Shown one piece after another: positions 23,101 to 33,706 of a stretch of 64,000 nt of DNA. Under the pieces are notes generated by a model, which was not told where the DNA came from, did not search any database, and saw only the letters and a program-made list of their open reading frames with translations. Origin of the DNA: Sympetrum striolatum (taxonomy: Eukaryota; Arthropoda; Insecta; Odonata; Libellulidae). The position numbers and the translations under genes were made by a program. The stretch covers positions 86,075,152-86,139,151 of the forward strand of contig OX388350.1 of assembly GCA_947579665.1 (NCBI GenBank). Direction: 5' to 3'. The first letter of the stretch is position 1. The number at the start of each line of letters is the position of its first letter.

Positions 23101-25395
23101 ATCCATGAGGCATCTCAACAAACAATGATGTTTTTAGTACTGGAAGATCATAAAAATGAAGCAACGATGGCAGAACACAATCAGAATTAACATCGTTATG
23201 CGATATCAAATCAACTTAAATGCTTTTTCTCCGAAATTAAGTGATGATCAATGAAATAAAAGTAATTATTAATTTTAAAAGTCTGAATGAAACGATTTTA
23301 TTATCTTTCAGTCGACGAGCAGTAAAGATTGATAGAAAAATCGTTTTAAAACACTAGTCTGTATCAGTCGTTCATAAAACCTATCCATTAGTAAAGAATA
23401 GACCATAAAGCGGGGAATTTAATTACATATGAATCAATTAAAGGATATTAAAATTAATGATTACCCCTGAGAGTATCTCTAAGCTACCTACGCGCACAAT
23501 GAAAATGTTGAAATGAAGTGATATTATTCAAATTGGTATCATCGTAAAATTTTATTTAAAGAATGTCTTAAAACTAAATTAAAGGTTAAAAAATTTCCGA
23601 TAGCTGTCTTCGTCAGCGCTTTGTAACTCGTTGCCACTTGAAAGAAAGGCCCGGAATGCCGTATTTCTAAGCAACACCCTACCTTTCTTCTTAGAAAAAT
23701 TTGTTTGAAGAATTTTGTCTTTCCATTTATTGTTTTAAGATATTCTAGTTATGATATTTTACTTTCGATTGCCATCTGCAATAAATTGCTTATCGTTTTA
23801 GATCTATACCTCTTACTTTCTCATCATTCAGTACAAACTTTAAAACTTCTAAATCTTCAATTTAAAATGAAAATGCGTGTTGTTATGCATATATAATTTG
23901 AATTTATTCAAAAATACTCATGAATTTTACTTTTAAGAGATTTCACATTTAATCAAGTATTAATGTAATCAATACTCTCCCTTTCCAGGAAATACACTCC
24001 CCATCCTGCTTAAGAAGATTCAACTTTAAATTGAAATCACTACGATTCTACCTTCGCGCTTTGGATGCATCGCAGGAGGTCTACTGGTAGATGAAAAGGT
24101 GAGTCGATTTTCTTTTGAATGCACGGAAGAGTTCAAATTGATACCATCAACGTAAATAGGAGTACTGCTCATGCAAACAGGAGTATTAATATTAATGTTA
24201 TACGTTTAATTAAATTATTTTTAGCATTCACTAAAATGTATATGCAAATATATATGTAAATTACAAAAATAAAAACTAAAATAACATTTTTAATCTAAAA
24301 ATGACTCACCAGGAGGTTTATACAAAGCAAGGACAACATTGAACATCATAGGTAAATACGTCCCAGTTCTCCTTGAGGCCAATAAATGATTTGAAATTCT
24401 GTTTTGGTGTTCAAGTTTAGGCCTACAAAGAACACTCGGATCAAATTATTTGATATGGTAAAACGTATATCTGCATCTAGAGTTACATGCGTCATATAAT
24501 TTAAATTAGAATTTCTTAATTTTGGAATTCTTCAATTACCAGAAGTGATTCACTGAATATCCTTTACTGTTGGATCGCGATATATCTGTTATCCAAACTC
24601 TTCATACACACATACGATCACAGCTTTAAATGTATGGCTTACGTATATTTTCTATCAGGAATGCATGGTAGACTAATTTGAAAAACTAAAGTTATCTAAA
24701 AGCCGAATTTTCCCGAATACTTTCGAAGTTGTGAAAAGATCTTTTGCACAAATTTGAAGGCGGTGCCATTTGTAGCCCGCTGAGCCTGCAGATGCAAGTG
24801 TTTGCAAATGGCACTATCCCTAAAAGGTGTATCCGCTCTACAAATAAGTGCTTGAGCCAGTGCGTGGAGAATGTGCATTCTCTTCGGAACGGAATTTCAG
24901 TGAAGCAGTCTTCCGTGGCACAGAAGGCGGATTACAGAAAACGTTTTTTCTTGGTATTCCATAAAAAAGAGCTTTTCGGACGTTAATAATAATTTGGTCA
25001 AATTTTGATTACCACTAGTTTTATCACGAAAGTGTAACGTAATTTACTATGATGATCATCAATGATGAGCAAATATATACCGTGGGATGATTTTGAACCA
25101 CGTGGCAGATTTGAGCTTCCTAATTACGAGTATATTAGGATGCGGCAACCATAGTTTAAAAATCTAGAAAAGAGAACAGAAAACAGACAGAGAAATACTC
25201 TTTCATTACTAAGGGTATAAGGGAATGGAACTCTTTACTTGGTGAAGTTCTCATGAAAATGCTAAAAATGTGAATGTTCAGTTAAGTTGAACAGTATGTA
25301 TTTTATTATAATGTGGTTCACGGCTATCTCCTCTTATCTTGAGTCGTGTAAGTTTTTATATTCAATCAATCTACTTTTATGTATGTGGCTACATG
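20166..25395. other. Non-coding stretch, no gene recognised
   Basis: No gene family was recognised. A pyrimidine-rich part at 21040-21290 gives two spurious frames. Near 24770-24820 there is a short hairpin, GTGCCATTTG paired with CAAATGGCAC. The frames at 22422-22697, 22961-23209 and 24744-24986 have no supporting signal. Confidence 0.5.
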
Positions 25396-25660
25396 GATAT
25401 TCTACGACTCCCGGTGAATTGATCCGAGGGGAATTCGTACGCGGGGAATTCGTCTGCGGTGAATTCGCACTCGGGGAATTGATCCCCCGCGCTGATGTTG
25501 CACTACCAACTCAACCCAACCTCTCCAGTTAATTTACTTATAACATTAACCAATAACCAGGTCGTGTAGATTAACATAAGACTGAATAACATCAGCGCGA
25601 GGGATCAATTCCCCGCGGACAAATTCCCCCCGGACCAATTCACCGGCCACGATATTCTAC
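25396..25660. mobile_element. Foldback MITE made of 15-bp modules, 10-bp target duplication
   Basis: An exact 10-bp direct repeat, GATATTCTAC, flanks the element (25396-25405 and 25651-25660). The element itself (25406-25650, 245 bp) carries near-terminal inverted repeats, CCGGTGAATTGATCCG on the left and the complement of CCGGTGAATTGGTCCG on the right. The left arm holds about four tandem 15-bp modules of the form GGGGAATTCGTACGC, GGGGAATTCGTCTGC, GGTGAATTCGCACTC and GGGGAATTGATCCC. The right arm holds the inverted form of two or three. A 9-10 bp duplication with inverted ends fits Mutator-like (MULE) or Foldback elements. It has no coding capacity. Confidence 0.75.
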
Positions 25661-25724
25661 CATTTACTGTACCTCATTTTACTTGAATGATGTGTTTTAT
25701 TTTACCTTTTATTTATGAAATATA

Positions 25725-25855
25725 TACATGGGTGGTCTGAAAAGTTTCCGACATTTCGTCATTTCTCGACATGTTTTCTGAAGATATCAGAAAATATTTT
25801 GAAGATTTCTGAAAAATCTGGGGTCGGAAACTTTTCAGACTTCCCTCGTTGCGTA
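25725..25855. mobile_element. mariner-type MITE
   Basis: A perfect 18-bp inverted repeat, GTCTGAAAAGTTTCCGAC, lies at 25735-25752 and, inverted, at 25823-25840. The sequence is close to the ends of mariner (IS630/Tc1) transposons known to me. TA dinucleotides at 25725-25726 and 25854-25855 could be the target site. Inside is a second small palindrome (TTTTCTGA with TCAGAAAA near 25780). The element is only about 131 bp long and has no transposase. Confidence 0.6.
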
Positions 25856-25941
25856 ATTTACTTGAACAGAAATTATTCCGACTTTGACTCTAAGAGGCCG
25901 CTATGGATGTCATTCCTACCTCATAGTCATCCCCACCGCCG

Positions 25942-25979
25942 CACTGTGGGCTAGAATCGGAAAAAGCTGGCCAAAAATA
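25942..25979 (+). promoter_or_regulatory. RSS-like transposase binding end (left)
   Basis: The heptamer CACTGTG (25942-25948) is followed by a 22-base spacer and the A-rich block CCAAAAATA (25971-25979). The layout mirrors a 23-type recombination signal of V(D)J recombination, with heptamer CACAGTG and nonamer ACAAAAACC; six of nine bases of the nonamer agree. It is inferred to be the transposase recognition and cleavage site. Confidence 0.6.
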
Positions 25980-26605
25980 AGAAAGAGCTTTTTTGAGTGA
26001 GGACTTTGAAAATTCTTATGGTCATTCTTAAATAAATTCTGCATATAAGTGCGAAATCATTTTTGTTGATTCTTACGCGTTACAATTCTACAGGGGGTCA
26101 AAGTTGACCAATTTTCGCGAAAATTTCCAGTTTCCGATTTTTCGCGAAATTCTTCAACTTCAAGTCGATTGTGAACCCAAACTAGGAAAATCATCGGGTG
26201 AAATATGATTTCATATTATAAATATGTTCTTTGTCTTTCATAAGACTTGGTTTCAATGAGCTCTGCCGAATATTTATATACTTTACATTACAAAATGGCG
26301 GACCCTTATTTTGGAGCAAAGTTTTACCTAAAGCGAGGAAAATAGTAGATTGAGACACCGTGTGACACGGGATTACTTACATCACAATAAGCTATGAACC
26401 TTCCTCAATGGGAATCTGAAATAAAATCTTGCCCCAATTTGCCCCAATAATTTATAAATCGACTTTTCGACAACGCTACAAGGGCAGTATCCGCCCGGCG
26501 GAGCACCGTCCTCCGCTACGCTGTCGTGTTTTGAGTGGAACAACGAACCAAAACGATTCTGATTCGTTCTTTTTTAGATTTTAACCATTATTATACTTTG
26601 TACAT
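25942..26605 (+). repeat. Left terminal inverted repeat of Transib element
   Basis: About 665 bases match the reverse complement of the right repeat with scattered mismatches and small indels. Landmarks shared on both sides include GCTGGCCAAAAATAAGAAAG, AAAATGGCGGACCCTTATTT (GTCCGCC in the other copy), the tandem TTGCCCCAATTTGCCCCAAT and CCCGGCGGAGCACCGTCC. The inner limit is near 26605, where the two copies stop agreeing after TTAACCATTATT. No gene lies in it. Confidence 0.85.
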
Positions 26606-27396
26606 TAGTTATATATCATTTTTTAAGTTAATAGTTGCTTAAGATATGTTTGTGATTTTGATACTGACTGCTTCTTCACTCTCACTCTCTACAATACTGA
26701 AAATGTTCTTACAAAATCGGTAGAACTAGCCGTCACTTTGTGTAATTTTATTACATAATTAAATACATAGGTTGTTACATACGTATTATGAAAATGGTGG
26801 AATATAGCTTAGAAGTTTTTCAAATACAAAATTTGCCCACATCTGGAGCTGTTTTGGCGACCGTCGAGGTGCTCTGGAGCGCTGGAAACGTTCGGCAAAG
26901 GGCTCGTTTTATTGCAGGCAGCTGCGCTTTTCCAGATTAACGGTACCCTTCGATTTGCATGTCTGTGATTTTTCCTTACATGCGTAGGAATAATTCAGTT
27001 CTATTTGAACATTGGATACGAAGAGGTTGTGCTTTGTGCTTTCTAATTAGCTACGACAGTTCTGTGAAACAAGAATTATTCGACAATCTCCTGGTAGCAG
27101 TACTCGTGTGAGCTTTTAGATATTTCATAGGAATTATATCACGTGAGGTATGTTTTTCATTATATTTTCTTTTTTATATAATGCATCAGAATATAGTGGT
27201 AAATTGTGATGTATTGTCTGATCGTTTTAAAATATGCTCACAATTGTTTGAATGCATTCTACTCCCTTTGTCCTGCATATACTATTGAAGGAAAGATATA
27301 GTTACGAAATACATGTTGCATTTTCACATACTATTATAATTTTTCCAGGTTTTCAGTGTATTAATACGTAATTTAATTAGTATTTCTGCAAAAATC

Positions 27397-28876
27397 ATGG
27401 CTGATATGGTCAATAATCGGTTAACGGATTTTGGCATCGGTATCGACCGTTCCGTCTTCAAGAAAGAAAATCAATGTCACGCTTATTTTCAAATATGGTT
27501 TGGATGGTAGTTCTGGCCATTGGAAGTACAAACAATTCCGAACAATAAATTATTAAGAAAGTAACTTATGCCAAGAAATCGAAAAGTTTAAGCCAGTGAA
27601 TGTAGGCAATCGCCGCATTAAGTTCTGTTTGTTGCTTACAATGATAAACAGAAAGGTAACATTTTCTCAAATCAAAGGTAATATTTCTTGGATATATGTA
27701 GCTAAATTTTACCAAGAATCTTTTGTTGTATTCCTTCTTTTAGGTATGGAATGCGCTGACCGAGAGCCCGGGATTGAAATGCTACATTTGTGGGGCGAAA
27801 ATTTCGGAGATGAACGATCTATCGACAATTAGTAATCGAGACGTTGACGAAGAAAATTTGTCCTATGGCATTTCTACGCTGCATTGCTACATAAGATTTT
27901 TTCAGTGTTTATTACATATATCTTACCGACTTATCTTTAAGTAATGGCAGGTGAGAGTACAATATTGATGAGTATGGTTTTATGTCATAAGACGTACCCA
28001 TTGAACTTATCTCAATATTCCTACATAGGCTCGTGGTAATCATAAATTACTGCTTTTGGAGAGGAAATCGCATATTCAGAAAGAGTTTAGAAAAAAGATG
28101 GGACTGATTGTAGATGTACCTAAACCAGGATATGGCTCCACAAAAGATGGAAATATATCAAGGCGTTTCTTTGAAATTCCGTGTCTAGCAGCTGAAATAA
28201 CAGGTGCGAAATGAAGTTATTTTTATTAATGCGTAATCTTTTATTAAATGTAAAAATCAGGAAACTGAAATAGATAAGGATGAAATCTTCACTATCAAAG
28301 ATAAGAGTTCTGTTTAAGGTTTGTTTTATAATATTACGTTTTTGTGAAATACCGTTTCTCAATACCAATTTAATTAATCATTTCTTAAAAGGAATTGACG
28401 AAGATCAAATAAAAAGATTCGCCAATATCTTAAAGGCAATTTCAAGTGGTTTTCCACTAAATGAAAGAGCATTCAAATATTATTGCTGCGCTACAGCAGA
28501 GATGTATGTCCGATTATATCCGTGGTACTACATGCAACCAACAGTACATAAAGTACTTATACACGGGGCTGAAATTGCAAAAGAGGCAATCCTTCCGTTG
28601 GGGCAACTAACAGAAGAGGTAATGGAGGCCCGAAATAAAGACGCAAGATAATACCGGGAGAGAATCACAAGGAAACACTCCAGAGTGGCCAAAAACGAGA
28701 ATTTGATCCAAAGATTACTTCTAACTTCTTATGCGCTAATTTCAATATCGGCACCAGTTAGAGCAACAAAAGGATCGAGGAATCTGAGCAAAGAGATTAA
28801 GGAACTCCTAGTCATGAACGATGAGGAGGAATTGGCTTATGGGGATGAAGATTCTTCAGACGAGAAATGTATTTAA
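27397..28876 (+). pseudogene. Transib / RAG1-core-like transposase pseudogene
   Basis: Four exon-like blocks with intact GT-AG introns between the later ones: homology starts near 27467 and runs to 27655, then 27744-27950, 28029-28203 and 28392-28876 (introns 27656-27743, 27951-28028, 28204-28391). Block 1 contains YGLDGSSGHWKYKQF, which fits the region of the first catalytic Asp (RAG1 D600). After a stop at 27554-27556 and what seems to be a deletion of the following region comes LLLTMINRK, where the family has an Asp in place of Asn (the likely second catalytic residue, RAG1 D708). Block 2 has the zinc-binding CYICGA and LHCYIRFFQCLLHISYR, with a stop at 27942-27944. Block 3 has RKKMGLIVDVPKPGYGST. 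Block 4 has YPWYYMQPTVHKVLIHG and LGQLTEEVMEARNKDAR, the site of the catalytic Glu, with a stop at 28649-28651. The original stop is at 28874-28876, after an acidic tail. The N-terminal part is missing or unrecognisable. Confidence 0.85.
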
Positions 28877-29101
28877 TAGAGAAGGTAATGTATAAAAACA
28901 CCGTATACTTCATTAAAACTCGCTTAAATCTTTGACTGCATGATTTAGTAGAAATTTAGCATTATCGTACGAAAATAAACTACTACATGATATTAATATC
29001 GCTGTCGTGGTCCCATGCTTTAAAGCACAGCCCATTTCATTTTTTTCAATTATCACCCTACAAGAAATGGTGAATTTCTAATAATTGTTGATATCTAAGA
29101 T

Positions 29102-29766
29102 ATGTACGAAGTGCAATAATGGTTAAAATCTACAAAAGAACGAATCAGAATCGTATTGGTTCGTTGTTCCTCTCAAAACACGACAGCGTAGCGGAGGACG
29201 GTGCTCCGCCGGGCGGATACTGCCCTTGTAGCGTTGTCGAAAAGTCGATTTATAAATTATTGGGGCAAATTGGGGCAAGATTTTATTTCAGATTCCCGTT
29301 GAGGAAGGTTCATAGCTTATTGTGATGTAAGTAATCCCGTGTCACACGGTGTCTCAATCTACTATTTTCCTCGCTTTAGGTAAAACTTTGCTCCAAAATA
29401 AGGGTCCGCCATTTTGTAATGTAAAGTATATAAACATTCGGCAGAGCTCATTGAATCCAAGTCTTATGAAGGACAAAGAACATATTTATAATATGGAATC
29501 ATATTTCACCCGATGATTTTCCTAGTTTGGGTTCACAATCGACTTGAAGTTGAAGAATTTCGCGAAAAATCGGAAACTGGAAATTTTCGCGCAAATTGGT
29601 CAACTTTGACCCCTTGTAGTATTGTAACGCGTAAGAATCAACAAAAATGATTTCGCACTTATATGTAGAATTCATTTTAAAATGACCATGCGAAGTTTCA
29701 AAGTCCTTACTCAAAAAAAGCACTTTCTTATTTTTGGCCAGCTTTTTTCGATTCCAGCCCACTGTG
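29102..29766 (-). repeat. Right terminal inverted repeat of Transib element
   Basis: Inverted counterpart of 25942-26605, covering about 665 bases. Differences between the two arms are scattered substitutions and a few small indels, which gives a rough measure of age since insertion if the arms were once identical. The 148-codon minus-strand frame at 29499-29945 lies mostly in this repeat, and its left-arm counterpart is interrupted by stops, so it is not taken as a gene. Confidence 0.85.
29729..29766 (-). promoter_or_regulatory. RSS-like transposase binding end (right)
   Basis: Read inward on the minus strand, the end is CACAGTG (29766-29760), identical to the consensus V(D)J heptamer, followed by a 22-base spacer and CCAAAAATA (29737-29729). 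Spacing and nonamer-like block equal those of the left end, so the two ends form a symmetric pair and not a 12/23 pair. Confidence 0.6.
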
Positions 29767-29778
29767 CGCCGGCGGTGG

Positions 29779-32700
29779 TAATGTGAAGCAAGAATATAGA
29801 TACGAATACTATACCCCTTGTGCTTGGATGTAATTTTCTGGAAATTGATGGAGTGGAGGAACTTTGTCAGTTCCTTTGTTGTATATTCTCGAGATGAGTC
29901 AAATGGCGTTATGCTTGCCATTAGAACTCGTCCTCGAAATAGCACTTCACGGATCGTATATTGAGGTGGCGCTCTTTTTCACAGCACTTTGCGAACGAAG
30001 TCGTAAAATTCGTCGTGTGAGAGACAGCGCAACAATTTTGTCTTAAATTACGACTAAAGTGAAGCAAAAATACATATTCACCCTCAACCGTAAATCAATG
30101 TTGGAATCGTAAAGTCTCGTAGTTTATCACTTTGAGGAACGACCTGCTGTTGCGGATAATGTCGTTGCTTCCAATTCAACGTCTTCCTCAAGATGTCAAT
30201 TTCAATCTACCATTCAAAGGTATCAATTCCGTTGCTTCTGTTCCACTCTGCAATGGCTCATCTGACCTTCAATCATTTCTTGATATTCTCCGATTCAATT
30301 GGCTTTTTGCGTCTGAAGATTATTCTGCTTTTATTAGTCTTCATATTTGATTTTTAAGGCGTCAAAGTGTGATGAGTTATTTTATATATTCAAGAAGTAT
30401 TCCTATCTACAACTCTTAGCCTCGGAGGAATAAAACGTGAATTTATTGAAAGAAAATTCAGAAACACTAGTAAAATACAACAGACTTTGTCCCTGAATTA
30501 CTCGTCAAAATATTTGATATGTGATTGGGAAAAGGTTTCGGATATCTTTTTGCAATGCATTCCATTATGTTTATAGTTTGTTTACGCAATAATAATTCTT
30601 ATAAAAATACTATACGCATGTAATATAACAATAATATAAAATGAAAATCAATACACTACAAAGCATAAATTGCGTATGGTCTTAATTTCCGTTATCTTGA
30701 GCGATCAGTTTTAAGACAAGCAGAAGACAAGCTCTAAATCTGACTAACACGATATCTGTTGTATCAATCATCAGAAGAATTATGAGATGCAATACGCTTT
30801 CTCCACGAACTAATTGCAGTTTTAAATTGTATTGAATGCATCTGTGCGTCAAATTTACCATCGTCGAGTCAATTACCACTTTCTATTTCTCACAAAAGCG
30901 CATTTTCATTACCAATTTCCATCAACCTCTTAACTGAACAAACAGGAAAACGTGAGACATTTAATTAGCGAAAGCGGATCTTTACGACCGAATGCCGTGC
31001 GCACAGTGATGAGAAGTTACTGCTCGAACGCAGAAGAAGCGAACAATGAAAAATAGAGGATTAAAACATATTTCTTTTAAATTTACGATTTTTCCTCTCA
31101 TGAAGGCTTTAAGTAGTTAGCAAGGCGTTGGATGGGAGAAATCCATTAAAGGGAAGCCATGGTGCTAGAGAGAGCAGTATCAATGGTTAGGTTGAAGTGG
31201 TTGACCGAAGGAGCTATTGCAGGCACTTAAATAATTGCATTAGAGACCGTTCTACATTCACCCACTCTAAACTTGTTTCTTTTGCTCATTTTATCTCATG
31301 AAAATTAAAAGAGACTCCATTTTCTAATGACCAGCGAAAAACCGACCACAAGTGATGTCATTTAAAAGTGTATCAGCCGCTTAGAGACCCACGTCTTCCA
31401 GGCTCATTAAAATGTATTCACGTATGAAAAACATTTGCTAATAAGTATATTCCATTACCAGTATAATCGAGAAGCTTCGGGAAAGTTACTTTCTTTCATA
31501 TTTACCGACTGCAAATAATTTACATTGGGCTAAGCTACATCCACATAGATCTATTTCTAAAGATTAGTACCAAATGTATCTCTTATGTTAAAATGGCTGT
31601 AACATCTAATGAATTTTTTTAGTTCTTGCATACTAATGGAGTGTATATAGTTAAACAGAAGATTTTATTAACATTTTATGAAAATTTCAAGGAGTTATAG
31701 CGGTAATACGATAAATATACACTGTTTAGTTTAATGAAGGTAGAAATAAATTAAGGAAACATTTCCTCTACTTTCTAGTTATCCTGCCAAGGAAATAATT
31801 TGTAGTAGACTAAAATTCTCTGTGGTTGGAGCAATAAAATCTGGCTGCAGTGTAATCCATGTGACAGTGGAAAATATTTATAACCGGCGTTAAGTCTGAT
31901 TCCAGAAATTAGGGTCGTAATTAATTTGCTCGACATGCTAAGGAAAATAACTTGAGATACAACCACACCTAAATTAGAGTCAGTAAATAAAATCTTGTTT
32001 AGAATTTAGGCCGTAAATAGCTTCAATAAATAGATTTAACCTTAAAGTGGAAAATTTGGCAGATGTTTTACTCCACGCATTCACTTCCTTTGTTCTTCTT
32101 GCTTAAATATTTCTCTATAACTTCCATGTTTTATGCATTTACCTTCTTTTCCGAAGTGTTTATTTACCAGAAAATAATTTTATTCGTCTTTAGACTAAAA
32201 ATTATGTCATATCTCAGCTAGCGTTTTATCTATAATTCTTGCTCTTGCTAATATGAAAATAATGAAAAATTTTAGTACAACATGTTAGTGTGTTACTAGA
32301 TGTTATATCACTGCATCATAATATATTTTACACTCAATATATTTTTGAAATTTTATCGACTGATACTGGTAACTTCCACAATGGTGATCAGGGGCTATTT
32401 GTCCAATATAATTTATGAAATCTTAGTAGGGTGGAGACATTTTACTGTAGCCTAATTTTTACTATCTCCGTAAAATGGAAGAGTATCGTTTCTAGCGAGA
32501 TTTGTCGCTCGTAAATGCAACTAAAAGACGCCGAAATTCCAGTCGTCTTCTTTGTGTGTTCGAAAAATGGTCTGTTTGTTGGAGGGGTACGTTTTTGAAG
32601 TTTTGAAGCAATTTTTTTCTGCACGAGACTAAAGGAATAACGGCAATAAGATATGAGGAAAACAAACTGTGATATTTATCAGATAGATATTCATAAATAT

Positions 32701-33502
32701 GCTTAATTTTTATGTTTGAATGATTCTGTAACTCTGGGTTAGTTTGGAAGGAAACGGCGAAGAAAAAATGGCGGAGTTGCCTATATTGTACCGTCCTCAG
32801 TTCTCTTTATTGTACAATTTAAGAAACAGTAGTGCTTTTAAATAATGATTTACTTTTCTTTAATAAATAACGAAATTCTTAGTTAGCAGTCTCGTCCTGT
32901 CATCATAGCTGTTTTTATGGCTTTTATTGATCTCCTTTAATTATAATTTAATCATCAACGACCATCTGCCCCTTATATATTCTTAGTCGATGTATTGCAT
33001 TTTAAAGTGTTATTTACCGTAAATAATTAATTAGATAGTCAATTTACAGTATGGGTCCCAAAGGACAATATGGAAATTGGAGCGTAGATGAACAATATTT
33101 AGGTGGTAGTTGATATAAATGGCTATTATGATTTAAATGAATGTGAATATGAAAGGCAGGTTGAAAATAAGAACAAAAACGCAAATGGGGAAATAAACAT
33201 TTTTGTCGGAGTAAAATGTTTTCGGAAGAAATTGAAGCGAAATCAGAGCAACACATCCTAAAATATGAAGAGGCGATGTTTAGTTTAATCTTATGTGATG
33301 TTAGAATCTTGCATTTGACGTTGAAAAAAGGAACAGAATAGTTCATAACATAATCATCGAAAAATACATTGCAGGGAATAATTGGTTATATGCTTTACAC
33401 CCTAAATAGTCATGCAGACAGCTTCACCCATGGCTCGGGCTTGAACTGAACAAAATAAAATTGTTTTAATCATTAACTAGCTAACAATTCTAAAAAAATT
33501 TA
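29779..33502. other. Non-coding stretch, no gene recognised
   Basis: No family pattern was found on either strand. Frames at 29864-30046, 30132-30350, 30682-30879, 31775-31966 and 33044-33346 are short and unsupported. Confidence 0.5.
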
Positions 33503-33706
33503 CCGGCCGTGGTGGCCAAGTGGTTTGCGTGCTCGCCTGTTATCGCTCCAAATCTACAGTCCCAGGTTCGAATCCCGGCTAGTCGGATTTTTGTGGATAG
33601 GGGATGGTTGTGCGCTTTGTAAATTGTAATAATTATTGAAATGGATGTAATTGGGATTCTTCCTGTTTCCATTAGAGAAATTATTATTGCTTTTATTATT
33701 ATTATA
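33503..33706 (+). mobile_element. tRNA-derived SINE, copy 2
   Basis: Same family as 18332-18516. The A box is GTGGCCAAGTGGTTTGCG and the B box is AGGTTCGAATCCC. The shared body includes GGGGATGGTTGTG, AATAATTATTGAAATGGATG, TTCCTGTTTCCATTAGAGAA and TTATTATTGC. The 3' end runs into an ATT/TTA-rich simple sequence. A minus-strand 77-codon frame over it is a shadow of the tRNA-like head. Confidence 0.85.

Larger units (their letters stand above)
25942..29766 (+). mobile_element. Transib DNA transposon (RAG1-like), decayed
   Basis: A 3.8-kb element with long terminal inverted repeats (25942-26605 and 29102-29766). The left end begins CACTGTGGG and the right end, read inward, CACAGTGGG, both fitting the CAC-initial termini of Transib and the V(D)J signal heptamer. 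CGCCG flanks both ends (25937-25941 and 29767-29771), matching the 5-bp GC-rich CGNCG duplication known for Transib. The unique centre carries the remains of a transposase whose exons follow the pattern of the RAG1 catalytic core. The inverted similarity goes on a little past the CGCCG repeats (CCACCGCC on each side, with a 3-base gap), so the exact ends should be confirmed. Not autonomous now, because the transposase is broken. Confidence 0.85.

Noticed and set aside
29499..29945. 148-codon minus-strand frame
   Set aside because: Lies mostly in the right Transib inverted repeat; the matching left-arm sequence is broken by stops, and no family pattern is seen.
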